Position numbers and translations under genes: made by a program | Shown: positions 1 to 6,922 of the stretch, piece by piece | Position numbering within the stretch: position 1 is the first letter of the stretch | Layout: the number at the start of each line of letters is the position of its first letter | The notes under the pieces: generated by a model | Database searches by the model: none | Told to the model about the DNA's origin: nothing | The model's input: the letters and a program-made list of their open reading frames with translations, nothing else | DNA from: Rugosimonospora acidiphila | GTDB lineage: Bacteria; Actinomycetota; Actinomycetes; Mycobacteriales; Micromonosporaceae | DNA length: 64,000 bases | Assembly: GCF_039543385.1 (NCBI RefSeq) | Contig: NZ_BAABJQ010000001.1 | Coordinates: forward strand, 62,001 to 126,000 | Direction: 5' to 3'

Positions 1-114
1 AGCCGGCGTCGCACGGTGGTCACGTCCCGTGAGGTGCCGCTGCCCGAGCAGCGGCAGCGCGTGGTCGAGGAGCGCCGGCGTACCGAGGTGCAGGACCCGG
101 ACATCTTCCGCTAG
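1..114 (+). CDS. C-terminal end of an unidentified protein (partial)
   Basis: Reading frame 1 is open from the window edge to a TAG at 112-114 and gives 37 very basic and acidic residues ending in DPDIFR. The start lies outside the window. A perfect 12-bp hairpin begins 11 bases after the stop, which supports a real gene end here. The tail is too short and charged to assign a family. The long minus-strand frame across the same bases is a GC-rich shadow of trhA and this gene. Confidence 0.5.
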   Translation, partial: SRRRTVVTSREVPLPEQRQRVVEERRRTEVQDPDIFR

Positions 115-124
115 GCCAGCCCGC

Positions 125-153
125 GTAGGGCGGGCCGCCAGGGCCCGCCCTAC
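125..153. terminator. Bidirectional hairpin terminator
   Basis: A perfect 12-bp stem (GTAGGGCGGGCC / GGCCCGCCCTAC) closes on a 5-base loop. It lies between the stop of the partial plus-strand gene and the stop of the convergent trhA gene. There is no T-tract, as is common in high-GC actinobacteria. Confidence 0.8.
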
Positions 154-183
154 CTGGGGGCGAACATCGCGGATCCGGCCAGC

Positions 184-879
184 CTAGGCGTGGGCGAACA
201 GCGCGAGGTAGATCGCGATGTGTTGGCAGGCCGCCGCGATGAGCGTGCAGGCGTGGAAGACCTCGTGGTGGCCGAAGGTCCGCGGCCACGGGTTGGGCCG
301 GCGCAGCGCGTAGCAGACGGCCCCCGCGGTGTACGCGGCGCCGCCTGCCATCAGCAGGGTGAACGCCGCGACTCCGCCGCGGTGCAGCAGGTCCGGTAGC
401 ACCGCGACGGCGACCCAGCCGAGCGCGATGTACAGCGGTGCGGACAGCCAGCGGTGCGCGTTCGGCGAGATGAGCTTCATGGCCACGCCGAGCAGCGCCC
501 CGCCCCAGACCACGGCAAGGATCACGATCTCCTTGGTGCCGGTCAGCAGCAGCACCGAGAAGGGCGTGTACGTGCCGGCGATGAAGATGAAAATCATCGA
601 GTGGTCGAGCCGCCGCATGATCGTGAAGCCGCGCGGTGACCAGACCCGGCGGTGGTAGAGGGCGCTGGTGCCGAACAGTCCGCACAGCGTGACGCTGTAC
701 ACGGCGCACGCGATCGCCGGCGCGGCCCCGGGGCGCGTGGTCGCCGTGCTGGCCAGCGTGATCAGTATCGCGCCGCAGCCGGCGGCCACGAAGAACGCGT
801 AGGTGTGCAGCCACCCGCGCATGCGGGGCTTGCCGATGTCGCGGGGGCGCAGCCGGGTGGCGCGGGCCTCGATCGTCAT
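184..879 (-). CDS. trhA: Hemolysin III / TrhA family membrane protein
   Basis: This 231-residue protein matches the PAQR/hemolysin III family (TrhA, YqfA) in size and in having about seven hydrophobic helices. Visible hallmarks are the SALYHR segment after the second helix, the LDHSMIFIFIAGTYTPF segment, and the late GHHEVFHACTLIAAACQH stretch. These carry the His residues that coordinate a metal in the superfamily. The role in bacteria is poorly defined; influence on membrane energetics or fluidity has been proposed. It is divergent from pxpB with about 40 bp between the starts, so both promoters must lie in 880-920. Confidence 0.9.
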   Translation of the reverse strand: MTIEARATRLRPRDIGKPRMRGWLHTYAFFVAAGCGAILITLASTATTRPGAAPAIACAVYSVTLCGLFGTSALYHRRVWSPRGFTIMRRLDHSMIFIFIAGTYTPFSVLLLTGTKEIVILAVVWGGALLGVAMKLISPNAHRWLSAPLYIALGWVAVAVLPDLLHRGGVAAFTLLMAGGAAYTAGAVCYALRRPNPWPRTFGHHEVFHACTLIAAACQHIAIYLALFAHA

Positions 880-920
880 GGCGACAGGCTACGGTATCGT
901 AGGTTACCGGTCGGTAGGGG

Positions 921-1574
921 ATGGTCGACCCTGACTACCATTCGGTCGTGCGGATTACCGAGGTCGGCTGGTCGGCGCTGCTGATCGAGTGCGAGTCCCC
1001 GGCCGAGGCGCAGGCGTGGCGCAGGCGGCTGTGGCGGGCTCGCGAGAACGGCGACCTGGCGGCCGAGGAGATCGTGCCGGGCGCCCGCACCGTGCTGCTC
1101 GACGGAGTACCGGATCCGGCCGGGCTGGCCGCCACCCTGCGCGGCTGGCCACCGCCCGGTCCCGGCGCCGGGGACGAGCGGGCGGTGCGGCGGGTGGAGT
1201 TGCCGACCGTGTACGACGGGGAAGACCTCAGGCGGGTCGCCGAGCACTGGGGGGTCAGCCCCCGCGAGGTGGTCGACCTGCACAGTGCCGCGGAGTGGAC
1301 GGTCGCGTTCTGCGGCTTCGCGCCGGGGTTCGGGTACCTGACCGGGCTGCCCGAGCGGTACGCCGTGCCGCGCCTGGCCACGCCGCGCACCCGGGTACCG
1401 GCCGGCAGCGTGGGGCTGGCCGGCCCGTACAGCGGGGTGTATCCGGGCGCGTCGCCGGGCGGCTGGCTGCTCATCGGCCGTACCGACGCGGTGCTCTTCG
1501 ACGTGGCCGCGGACCCGCCCGCCCTGCTCGAGCCCGGGACCGTGGTGCGGTTCGTGGAGGTGACGCAGCGATGA
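921..1574 (+). CDS. pxpB: 5-oxoprolinase subunit B (PxpB/KipI)
   Basis: PxpB is a subunit of the ATP-dependent 5-oxoprolinase PxpABC, which opens the ring of 5-oxoproline (pyroglutamate) to glutamate. The 217-residue protein shows the KipI-type core: the FCGFAPGFGYLTGLPE block (about residues 131-146) and the VPAGSVGLAGPYSGVYP block. Both are highly conserved in the family. The start is uncertain. ATG at 921 is weakly supported by a GGGG tract, and a GTG at 948 would also give a normal N-terminus. The stop overlaps the pxpC start (ATGA). Confidence 0.92.
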   Translation: MVDPDYHSVVRITEVGWSALLIECESPAEAQAWRRRLWRARENGDLAAEEIVPGARTVLLDGVPDPAGLAATLRGWPPPGPGAGDERAVRRVELPTVYDGEDLRRVAEHWGVSPREVVDLHSAAEWTVAFCGFAPGFGYLTGLPERYAVPRLATPRTRVPAGSVGLAGPYSGVYPGASPGGWLLIGRTDAVLFDVAADPPALLEPGTVVRFVEVTQR

Positions 1575-2464
1575 TCGAGGTACTGCGCGCCGGGCCGCTG
1601 ACCACCGTTCAGGATCTGGGCCGGCCCGGCCTGGCCCACCTCGGCGTGCCGCGCTCCGGTGCCCTGGACCAGCCCGCGCTGCGGCTGGCCAACCGGCTGG
1701 TCGGCAACCCGCCGGACGCGGCCGGGCTGGAGGTCACGCTGACCGGCTGCCGGCTGCGCGCCACGGTCGCGACCTGGGTCGCCGCCACCGGCGGGTACGC
1801 GACGGTCACGGTGGACGGGCGGCCCGGCCGGTTCGGCGGCGTCCAGCCGGTACCGGCCGGCGCGACGCTCCACATCGGACGCTGTACCCGAGGGCTGCGC
1901 ACGTACCTCGCCTTGGCCGGCGGCGTCGACGTGCCACCGGTGCTCGGCAGCCGCTCGACGGATGTCCTCTCCGGGCTCGGGCCGGCCGCGCTGCGCGACG
2001 GCGACCTGCTGCCACTGGGCGCGCCGAGCGGCCCGCCGCCTCCCTCCACCGTGGACAGCGAGGATCCGTCCACAGTGGATGTGACGTCCACAGAGGAGGT
2101 TCCGGCGCCGGTGGAGGTGGCGTCCACAGTGGAGGTGCGGGTGGCGCCCGGGCCAAGGGCCGGGTGGTTCGCCGACCCAGGTCTGGCCGGCGCGACATAC
2201 ACGGTCTCGCCGAAGAGCAACCGGGTGGGCGTGCGGCTGACCGGCCCGGCGCTGACCCGGGTGCGCGACGGCGAGCTGCCCAGCGAGGGCGTGGTGCTCG
2301 GAGCCGTGCAGATCCCGGCGGACGGCCAGCCGGTGATCTTCCTGGCCGACCACCCGACCACCGGCGGGTACCCGGTCGTCGCGGTGGTGCACCCCGCCGA
2401 CCTGCCGCTGCTGGCACAGGCCCGGCCGGGCACTACCGTGGTGTTCCGTGGATCTGAACGCTGA
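1571..2464 (+). CDS. pxpC: 5-oxoprolinase subunit C (PxpC/KipA, carboxyltransferase-like)
   Basis: This 297-residue partner of PxpB belongs to the biotin-dependent carboxyltransferase-like KipA/AccX family. Family features include the N-terminal TTVQDLGRPGLAHLGVPRSGALD segment, the LALAGG(V/I)DVPPVLGSRSTD segment, and the C-terminal SNRVGVRL and SEGVVLGAVQIPADGQPVIFLADHPTTGGYPV segments. The start is the ATG overlapping the pxpB stop. Between the GDLLPLG segment and GPRAGWFADP there is an extra stretch of roughly 40 residues rich in STVDV/STVEV. It is encoded by palindromic repeats at 2045-2133 and is absent from typical family members as I know them. Confidence 0.92.
   Translation: MIEVLRAGPLTTVQDLGRPGLAHLGVPRSGALDQPALRLANRLVGNPPDAAGLEVTLTGCRLRATVATWVAATGGYATVTVDGRPGRFGGVQPVPAGATLHIGRCTRGLRTYLALAGGVDVPPVLGSRSTDVLSGLGPAALRDGDLLPLGAPSGPPPPSTVDSEDPSTVDVTSTEEVPAPVEVASTVEVRVAPGPRAGWFADPGLAGATYTVSPKSNRVGVRLTGPALTRVRDGELPSEGVVLGAVQIPADGQPVIFLADHPTTGGYPVVAVVHPADLPLLAQARPGTTVVFRGSER
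2045..2133 (+). repeat. Palindromic TCCACNGTGGA repeats inside pxpC
   Basis: The 11-base interrupted palindrome TCCACNGTGGA occurs exactly at 2045-2055, 2069-2079 and 2123-2133. A one-mismatch copy lies at 2087-2097. Copies are spaced by multiples of six bases, so the reading frame is kept and the protein shows repeated STVDV/STVEV. Another exact copy (TCCACTGTGGA) lies near 30756 in the amrS remnant. Confidence 0.75.
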
Positions 2465-3167
2465 CCTCGGCGAGGGCTTCGGAGTCTGGCGCCTGGGCGA
2501 GGACGATGCCCTGCTCGACGTGCTGACCAGCGCCAACGTGGCCTGCGGGTTCCACGCCGGCGATCCGTCGACGATGCGCCGGGTCTGCCTGTCCGCGGCC
2601 GAGCGCGGCGTCGCGATCGGGGCCCAGGTCGGGTACCGGGACCTGGCCGGCTTCGGCCGTCGCCGGATCGACTACGCCCACGACGAGCTGCGCGACGACC
2701 TGCTGTACCAGCTCGGCGCGCTGGACGCGTTCGCCAGGCTCGCCGGCACCCGGGTGCGCTACGTCAAACCGCACGGTGCCCTGTACAACACCGCTGTCGC
2801 CGACGAGAACCAGGCCGCCGCCGTGGTGGCCGCGGTGGTCGGGTACGACCGGTCGCTGCCGGTGCTCGGGCTGCCCGGCTCCGCGCTGCTGCGGCTCGCC
2901 GCCGAGGCCGGGCTGCGCGCGGTGCCGGAGGGGTTCGTGGACCGCGGGTACCGGCCGGACGGCACCCTGGTGCCCCGCTCGGAGCCGGGCGCCCTGCTCG
3001 GCGAGGCCGCCGCCGTCGCGCAGGCGGTACGGCTGGCCGACGACGGCGCGGTCGAGTCGCTGTGCGTACACGGCGACACCCCGGGCGCCGTGGCGCTGGC
3101 CCGCGCGGTGCGGGAGGCGCTGGGCGCGGCCGGGGTGTCGCTGGAGCCCTTCAGCCCCGTTGCGTAG
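2448..3167 (+). CDS. pxpA: 5-oxoprolinase subunit A (PxpA, LamB/YcsF family)
   Basis: PxpA is the third subunit of the 5-oxoprolinase complex and belongs to the LamB/YcsF family. The 239-residue protein begins with the hallmark MDLNADLGEGFG and carries the SANVACGFHAGDP and RYVKPHGALYN motifs, whose Asp/His residues line the presumed active site. The GTG start at 2448 lies inside the end of pxpC (17-base overlap), so the B-C-A operon is fully translationally coupled. The gene order is the usual one. No dedicated transporter or regulator is next to it in this window. Confidence 0.95.
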   Translation: MDLNADLGEGFGVWRLGEDDALLDVLTSANVACGFHAGDPSTMRRVCLSAAERGVAIGAQVGYRDLAGFGRRRIDYAHDELRDDLLYQLGALDAFARLAGTRVRYVKPHGALYNTAVADENQAAAVVAAVVGYDRSLPVLGLPGSALLRLAAEAGLRAVPEGFVDRGYRPDGTLVPRSEPGALLGEAAAVAQAVRLADDGAVESLCVHGDTPGAVALARAVREALGAAGVSLEPFSPVA

Positions 3168-3220
3168 CCCTGTCGCGTAGCCCTGTCGCGTGGCCGCCTC
3201 GGCGAGCCGGCGTGGCCGGG

Positions 3221-5152
3221 TCAGCCGGCCGGCTGGTCGTGCTGGAACAGCGCCAGGCTGATCGTGGCCGCTCCGTCCGGCGCGGTCACCACCGGTACCC
3301 CCCAGTCCTGGCGGGTCAGGTGGCAGGCGGCGTGCTCCTCGTGCGCGTCGCAGGTCGCGGCCTGCCCCACCACCTGGAGCACCCCGCCCGGCACGTCCGG
3401 GGAGAGCACCAGTTCACGGGTCAGGTCGGTGGTCACGCCGGCACCGGCCAGCAGTAGCTCGGGCGGTGACGCGGACACCTCCAGCCGGGTGGACGGGCCG
3501 AACGAGTCGTCCAGCTTCTGCCCGGGCGCGGGCGCGAACATGACCTCCAGCCGTACCGTTCCGGGCGCCAGCCGGGTGGCCGGCCGTTCGGTGCGGTACC
3601 GCCGGTCCGGCCCCATCCCGCCGGCCGATCCGTCCGCGGCCACCGCGAGGACGCCCGGCGCGAGCCGGGTCAGCCGGTGTGCCGCCGACTCCACGACCAC
3701 CACGCCGCCGTCCGGGGTCAGCACCACGTCGCTCGGCTCGGCCAGTCCGGTGGCCACGGTGGACACCTGGCCGTCCGCGAAGCGGCGCAGCGCGTTGTTG
3801 TACGTGTCGGCCACCAGCACCGATCCGTCCGGCAGCGCGCACACACCCAGCGGGTGCTGGAACAGCGCCTTGGCGGCCGGCCCGTCCACCTGCCCGAAGT
3901 CGAACAGCCCCTGGCCGACGGCGGTGTGCAGGGCGCCGTCGGCGACGAACCGCAGCGAGGAGGACTCGCTGTCGACCAGCCACAGCCGCTCGCCCGCCGC
4001 GTCGCCGGCCCCGGCCGCGCCGGACTCAACCGACCCGGCCGCGCCGGACTCAGCCGACCCGGCTGAGCCGGACCCAGCCGACCCGGCCGCGCCGGGCAGC
4101 GCCGACAGGCCGGACGGCTGGGCCATCCAGGTCTCGGCCAGCGGGCCGTCCCGCAGCGCCTCGACCGTGGTGCCGGCGTAGACCCCGGCCGTACCCTCGA
4201 TCGGGTCAAACCACCAGAGCTGGTGCACCCCGGCCATGGCGACGATGACCCGGCCGTCGTACCAGGCCAGATCCCACGGCGAGGACAGGTCGACGTCCAG
4301 CGCGCCGGTGCCCTCGGGCGCGCTGCGCCACGGCCGGCCGGTACCGGCGACGGTGCTCACCGAACCGTCCGCCAGCCGCACCCCGCGCAGCAGGTGGTTG
4401 ACGGTGTCGGCGACCACCAGGTCATACCCGACGGCCTCGGCGACCCGCGCCGGCAGCAGGCACAGCCCCTGCGGCTCGGAGAACTGGGCGGTCGCGGCCA
4501 CACCGTCGGCCCGCCCGCGGGTGCCCGAGCCGATCCGGCGCAGCACCGAGAAGTCCTCGGCCAGCTCGACTATCTGATGCTGGGCCGAGGATGACACCAG
4601 GAAGCCGCCGTCCGGCGAGAGCACCGCCTTGCCGGGGAAGCGCAGGTCGGTGTCTGGCGGGGCCGGCGGCACGAACGGGGCGTCTCCCCGGTGCAGCGTG
4701 CCGCGGGCCTCGTGGGTCTCGATCAGCGAGTCGATCATCTTGGCCAGCCCGGCCGCGTGCCCCTCGCCGGCCACCGTGGCGACCAGGTACCCCTCGGGAT
4801 CCACCAGGCACAGCGTCGGCCAGGCGCGCGCCGTGTACTGCTGCCACGTCTCCAGCTCCGGGTCGTCGAGCACCGGGTGGCCCACCCCGTACCGCTCGAC
4901 GGCGGCGGCCAGCGCCACCGGGTCCTTCTCGTGCTCGAACTTCGGCGAGTGCACCCCGATGGTGACCAGGATGTCGCCGTACTTCTCCTCGAGCGGGCGC
5001 AGCTCATCGAGCACGTGCAGGCAGTTGATGCAGCAGAATGTCCAGAAGTCCAGCAGAACGATCTTCCCGCGGAGATCGGACAGGCGCAGCTCACGCCCGC
5101 CCGTGTTCAACCAGCCCCGCCCGCGCAGCTCGGGCGCCCGTACTCGGATCAT
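3221..5152 (-). CDS. Thioredoxin-like/NHL-repeat protein (NHLRC2-like)
   Basis: The 643-residue protein joins an N-terminal TlpA-like thioredoxin domain (about residues 1-150) to an NHL-repeat beta-propeller and a C-terminal beta domain. This architecture matches NHLRC2-type proteins. The redox motif is WTFCCINC with Cys41 and Cys44 as the CxxC pair. Several NHL-type blades can be read, for example FSEPQGLCLLP, LSSPWDLAWYD and FQHPLGVCALPDGSVLVADTYNNALRRF. No signal peptide is visible, so it is probably cytoplasmic. A low-complexity Ala/Gly/Ser/Glu insert (around residues 350-380, bases about 4010-4100) is encoded by short tandem repeats and likely forms a flexible loop. The exact biochemical role is unknown. 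Confidence 0.85.
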   Translation of the reverse strand: MIRVRAPELRGRGWLNTGGRELRLSDLRGKIVLLDFWTFCCINCLHVLDELRPLEEKYGDILVTIGVHSPKFEHEKDPVALAAAVERYGVGHPVLDDPELETWQQYTARAWPTLCLVDPEGYLVATVAGEGHAAGLAKMIDSLIETHEARGTLHRGDAPFVPPAPPDTDLRFPGKAVLSPDGGFLVSSSAQHQIVELAEDFSVLRRIGSGTRGRADGVAATAQFSEPQGLCLLPARVAEAVGYDLVVADTVNHLLRGVRLADGSVSTVAGTGRPWRSAPEGTGALDVDLSSPWDLAWYDGRVIVAMAGVHQLWWFDPIEGTAGVYAGTTVEALRDGPLAETWMAQPSGLSALPGAAGSAGSGSAGSAESGAAGSVESGAAGAGDAAGERLWLVDSESSSLRFVADGALHTAVGQGLFDFGQVDGPAAKALFQHPLGVCALPDGSVLVADTYNNALRRFADGQVSTVATGLAEPSDVVLTPDGGVVVVESAAHRLTRLAPGVLAVAADGSAGGMGPDRRYRTERPATRLAPGTVRLEVMFAPAPGQKLDDSFGPSTRLEVSASPPELLLAGAGVTTDLTRELVLSPDVPGGVLQVVGQAATCDAHEEHAACHLTRQDWGVPVVTAPDGAATISLALFQHDQPAG

Positions 5153-5520
5153 CGTTCAATCGTGCCCGATCATTGGCGCCCAGACCGGGCCGGGGGCCGA
5201 CTCACCGGCGTGATTCCCATGACGTAACCCGGCAACGGGTGGGACCGGGGGACAGCGCGGACACGGCGTCGCGTGCTCGAATGGCCTCACTGACCGGCCC
5301 GCACGGTGCCTCGCGGGTGCCGGTGCGGTCGCCGCCGACCCGGGGGATGCCCGACATGCCGGTACCGACGCCGTCAGCGCGGATCATGGTCGACCTGTCG
5401 CCTGGGTGATCGCCAACTGCGCGACCGGGGCATCCTCGCGGGCATCGTCGGCAATGGAACCCGTGGCCGATCGGTGACGTGTTCCAACTGCTGGCCGATG
5501 ACGAGAGCGGGACCGATCCG
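5153..5520. other. Intergenic region without a recognisable gene
   Basis: About 370 bases separate the start of the thioredoxin/NHL gene from the terminator of the LppU-like gene. The open frames crossing it have no family resemblance and no convincing ribosome binding site. The right part of 5153-5230 should contain the promoter of the thioredoxin/NHL gene, but no clear -35/-10 pair could be fixed. Confidence 0.4.
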
Positions 5521-5553
5521 CGGTAGGCGCCACGCCGGGCGTCGCGCCTACCG
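5521..5553 (-). terminator. Hairpin terminator of the LppU-like gene
   Basis: The arms CGGTAGGCGC (5521-5530) and GCGCCTACCG (5544-5553) pair perfectly, ten bases downstream of the stop of the minus-strand gene ending at 5564. No T-tract follows. Confidence 0.7.
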
Positions 5554-5563
5554 TCGGTCCCTG

Positions 5564-6730
5564 TTACTTCACGGGCTTGAGGCAGAGCACCTGGTCGGCG
5601 GAGCCCTTGCTGTGCAGCACGACGTAGGGCTGGGTCTGGTCGGTGCACTTGTCCGGCGACGCGGCCTTGCTGACGATGCTGTACGCGCCGGCGTCGCCGC
5701 AGTCCGCGACGGTGGCCTTGGTGCCGGCCTCCTTCACGCAGCTGCCGATCGCGTAGTCGTTGCCGCCCTTGGACTTGGCCACCACGGCAATGATGATCAC
5801 CGCAATGATCACCACTACGGCGATGACCGCCCCGATCAGCACAACCTTGCGCCGCGAGCCGCCGTCCCCACCGGGACCCTGCTCGTCAGCGTCGCCGCGC
5901 GGCCCGAACCGCTCCGCCTCCGGGTCGGCGTACTGGCCCTGACCGGCCCCGTACTGGCCGCCGCCGTACTGCTGGGTCGGCTGCCCGTACTGCTGGGTGG
6001 GGCTCCCGTACCGGTCGGTGGGCTGCCCGTACTGCTGCTGGGCGGGCGCACCGTACTGCTGGGTCGGCTGCCCGTACTGCTGGGTCGGGGCGCCGTAGGT
6101 GCCGGACGGGGCGCCATCCCGCGCTCCGGACTGCGCCGAACCGCCGTACTGGGTGGGTGCGGTCCACTGGGTGGTGGGCGCGCCGTACGGATCGTGCCCG
6201 GCACCGCGGTCGTCCGGTGCTCCCCGCTCGCCGCGCTCGCCCGGCCCGCCGCCGTACTGCCCGGCACCGCCGGGCTGCGTGGGCTGACCGTACTGGCCGC
6301 CGCCGTACTGGCCGCCGCCACCGCCGTACTGGGTCGGCTCGGAGGCCCGGCCGTACACCCCGGCCGGGCCGGCCGATGGCTGGCTCGGCGGCCGGAACGA
6401 CTCCGTCGGCATCTGGACGTTGGGCCGGTACTGCCCCGGCGCCGCGCCGTACCCGGGCTGGTCACGACCGGACTGGTCACGACCGGACTGGTCACGACCG
6501 GGCTGGTCGGCACCGTACTGGTCGGCACCGTACTGACCGGGGGCAGGCTGGCCGCCGCCATACTGGTCCTGTCCGGCCGGCGACCCCCACGGGCCCGCCG
6601 GGTTCACCCGTGCGGACGCCGACGGGCGCGGCGGCTGTCCCTCGGTCTGCTCGTCGCCGGGGTACCGCCCATACGGCGGGTTGCCGCCTGCCGGCTCATA
6701 GCCGGGCGGGTACGGGCCGTCGGACGTCAT
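5564..6730 (-). CDS. LppU-like single-span membrane protein with disordered tail
   Basis: The 388-residue protein has a cytoplasmic tail of about 290 residues made of Gln-Tyr-Gly/Pro-Thr repeats. One transmembrane helix follows (about residues 296-318) after SRRK, and then an outer domain of about 70 residues. The outer domain has four cysteines (about 331, 344, 362 and 383), which probably form two disulfides, and ends in QVLCLKPVK. The small Cys domain resembles the LppU/SCO3897 group of actinobacterial proteins, whose function is unknown to me. The tail repeats are low-complexity and are also visible at DNA level, for example TGGTCACGACCGGAC repeats near 6456-6500. The start has several ATG-proximal options; the one given is the first in frame. 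Confidence 0.75.
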   Translation of the reverse strand: MTSDGPYPPGYEPAGGNPPYGRYPGDEQTEGQPPRPSASARVNPAGPWGSPAGQDQYGGGQPAPGQYGADQYGADQPGRDQSGRDQSGRDQPGYGAAPGQYRPNVQMPTESFRPPSQPSAGPAGVYGRASEPTQYGGGGGQYGGGQYGQPTQPGGAGQYGGGPGERGERGAPDDRGAGHDPYGAPTTQWTAPTQYGGSAQSGARDGAPSGTYGAPTQQYGQPTQQYGAPAQQQYGQPTDRYGSPTQQYGQPTQQYGGGQYGAGQGQYADPEAERFGPRGDADEQGPGGDGGSRRKVVLIGAVIAVVVIIAVIIIAVVAKSKGGNDYAIGSCVKEAGTKATVADCGDAGAYSIVSKAASPDKCTDQTQPYVVLHSKGSADQVLCLKPVK

Positions 6731-6856
6731 CTCATGCCTCCTCGATCAGCACGGTGGGCGCTGGCGGCGCCTACCGCGGTGTCGGCCGCGTCACTCCTGC
6801 CGGGGTTACGCGGCGGTCGCACCACCGTACCGCTCGAAGGTGGTGACTTGGACCCT

Positions 6857-6890
6857 GCCGGTCCGGCCGGAATTATCCGGCCAGACCGGC
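6857..6890 (-). terminator. Strong hairpin terminator after the bkd operon
   Basis: A stem of GCCGGTC-C-GGCCGGA pairs with TCCGGCC-A-GACCGGC around an ATTA loop (14 paired bases, one mismatch). It starts 33 bases downstream of the E2 stop. It isolates the dehydrogenase operon from the LppU-like gene. Confidence 0.85.
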
Positions 6891-6922
6891 AAAACGGGTG
6901 ACTCTGGGTATCTGCAGGTGTG

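Noticed and set aside
20..814. Long minus-strand open frame over the first 800 bases
   Set aside because: It is an out-of-frame shadow of trhA, composed mostly of Arg/Ala/Pro as expected for GC-rich antisense frames.
935..2536. 533-residue minus-strand frame over pxpB/pxpC
   Set aside because: The plus strand encodes the complete 5-oxoprolinase operon with family motifs; the minus frame has none.
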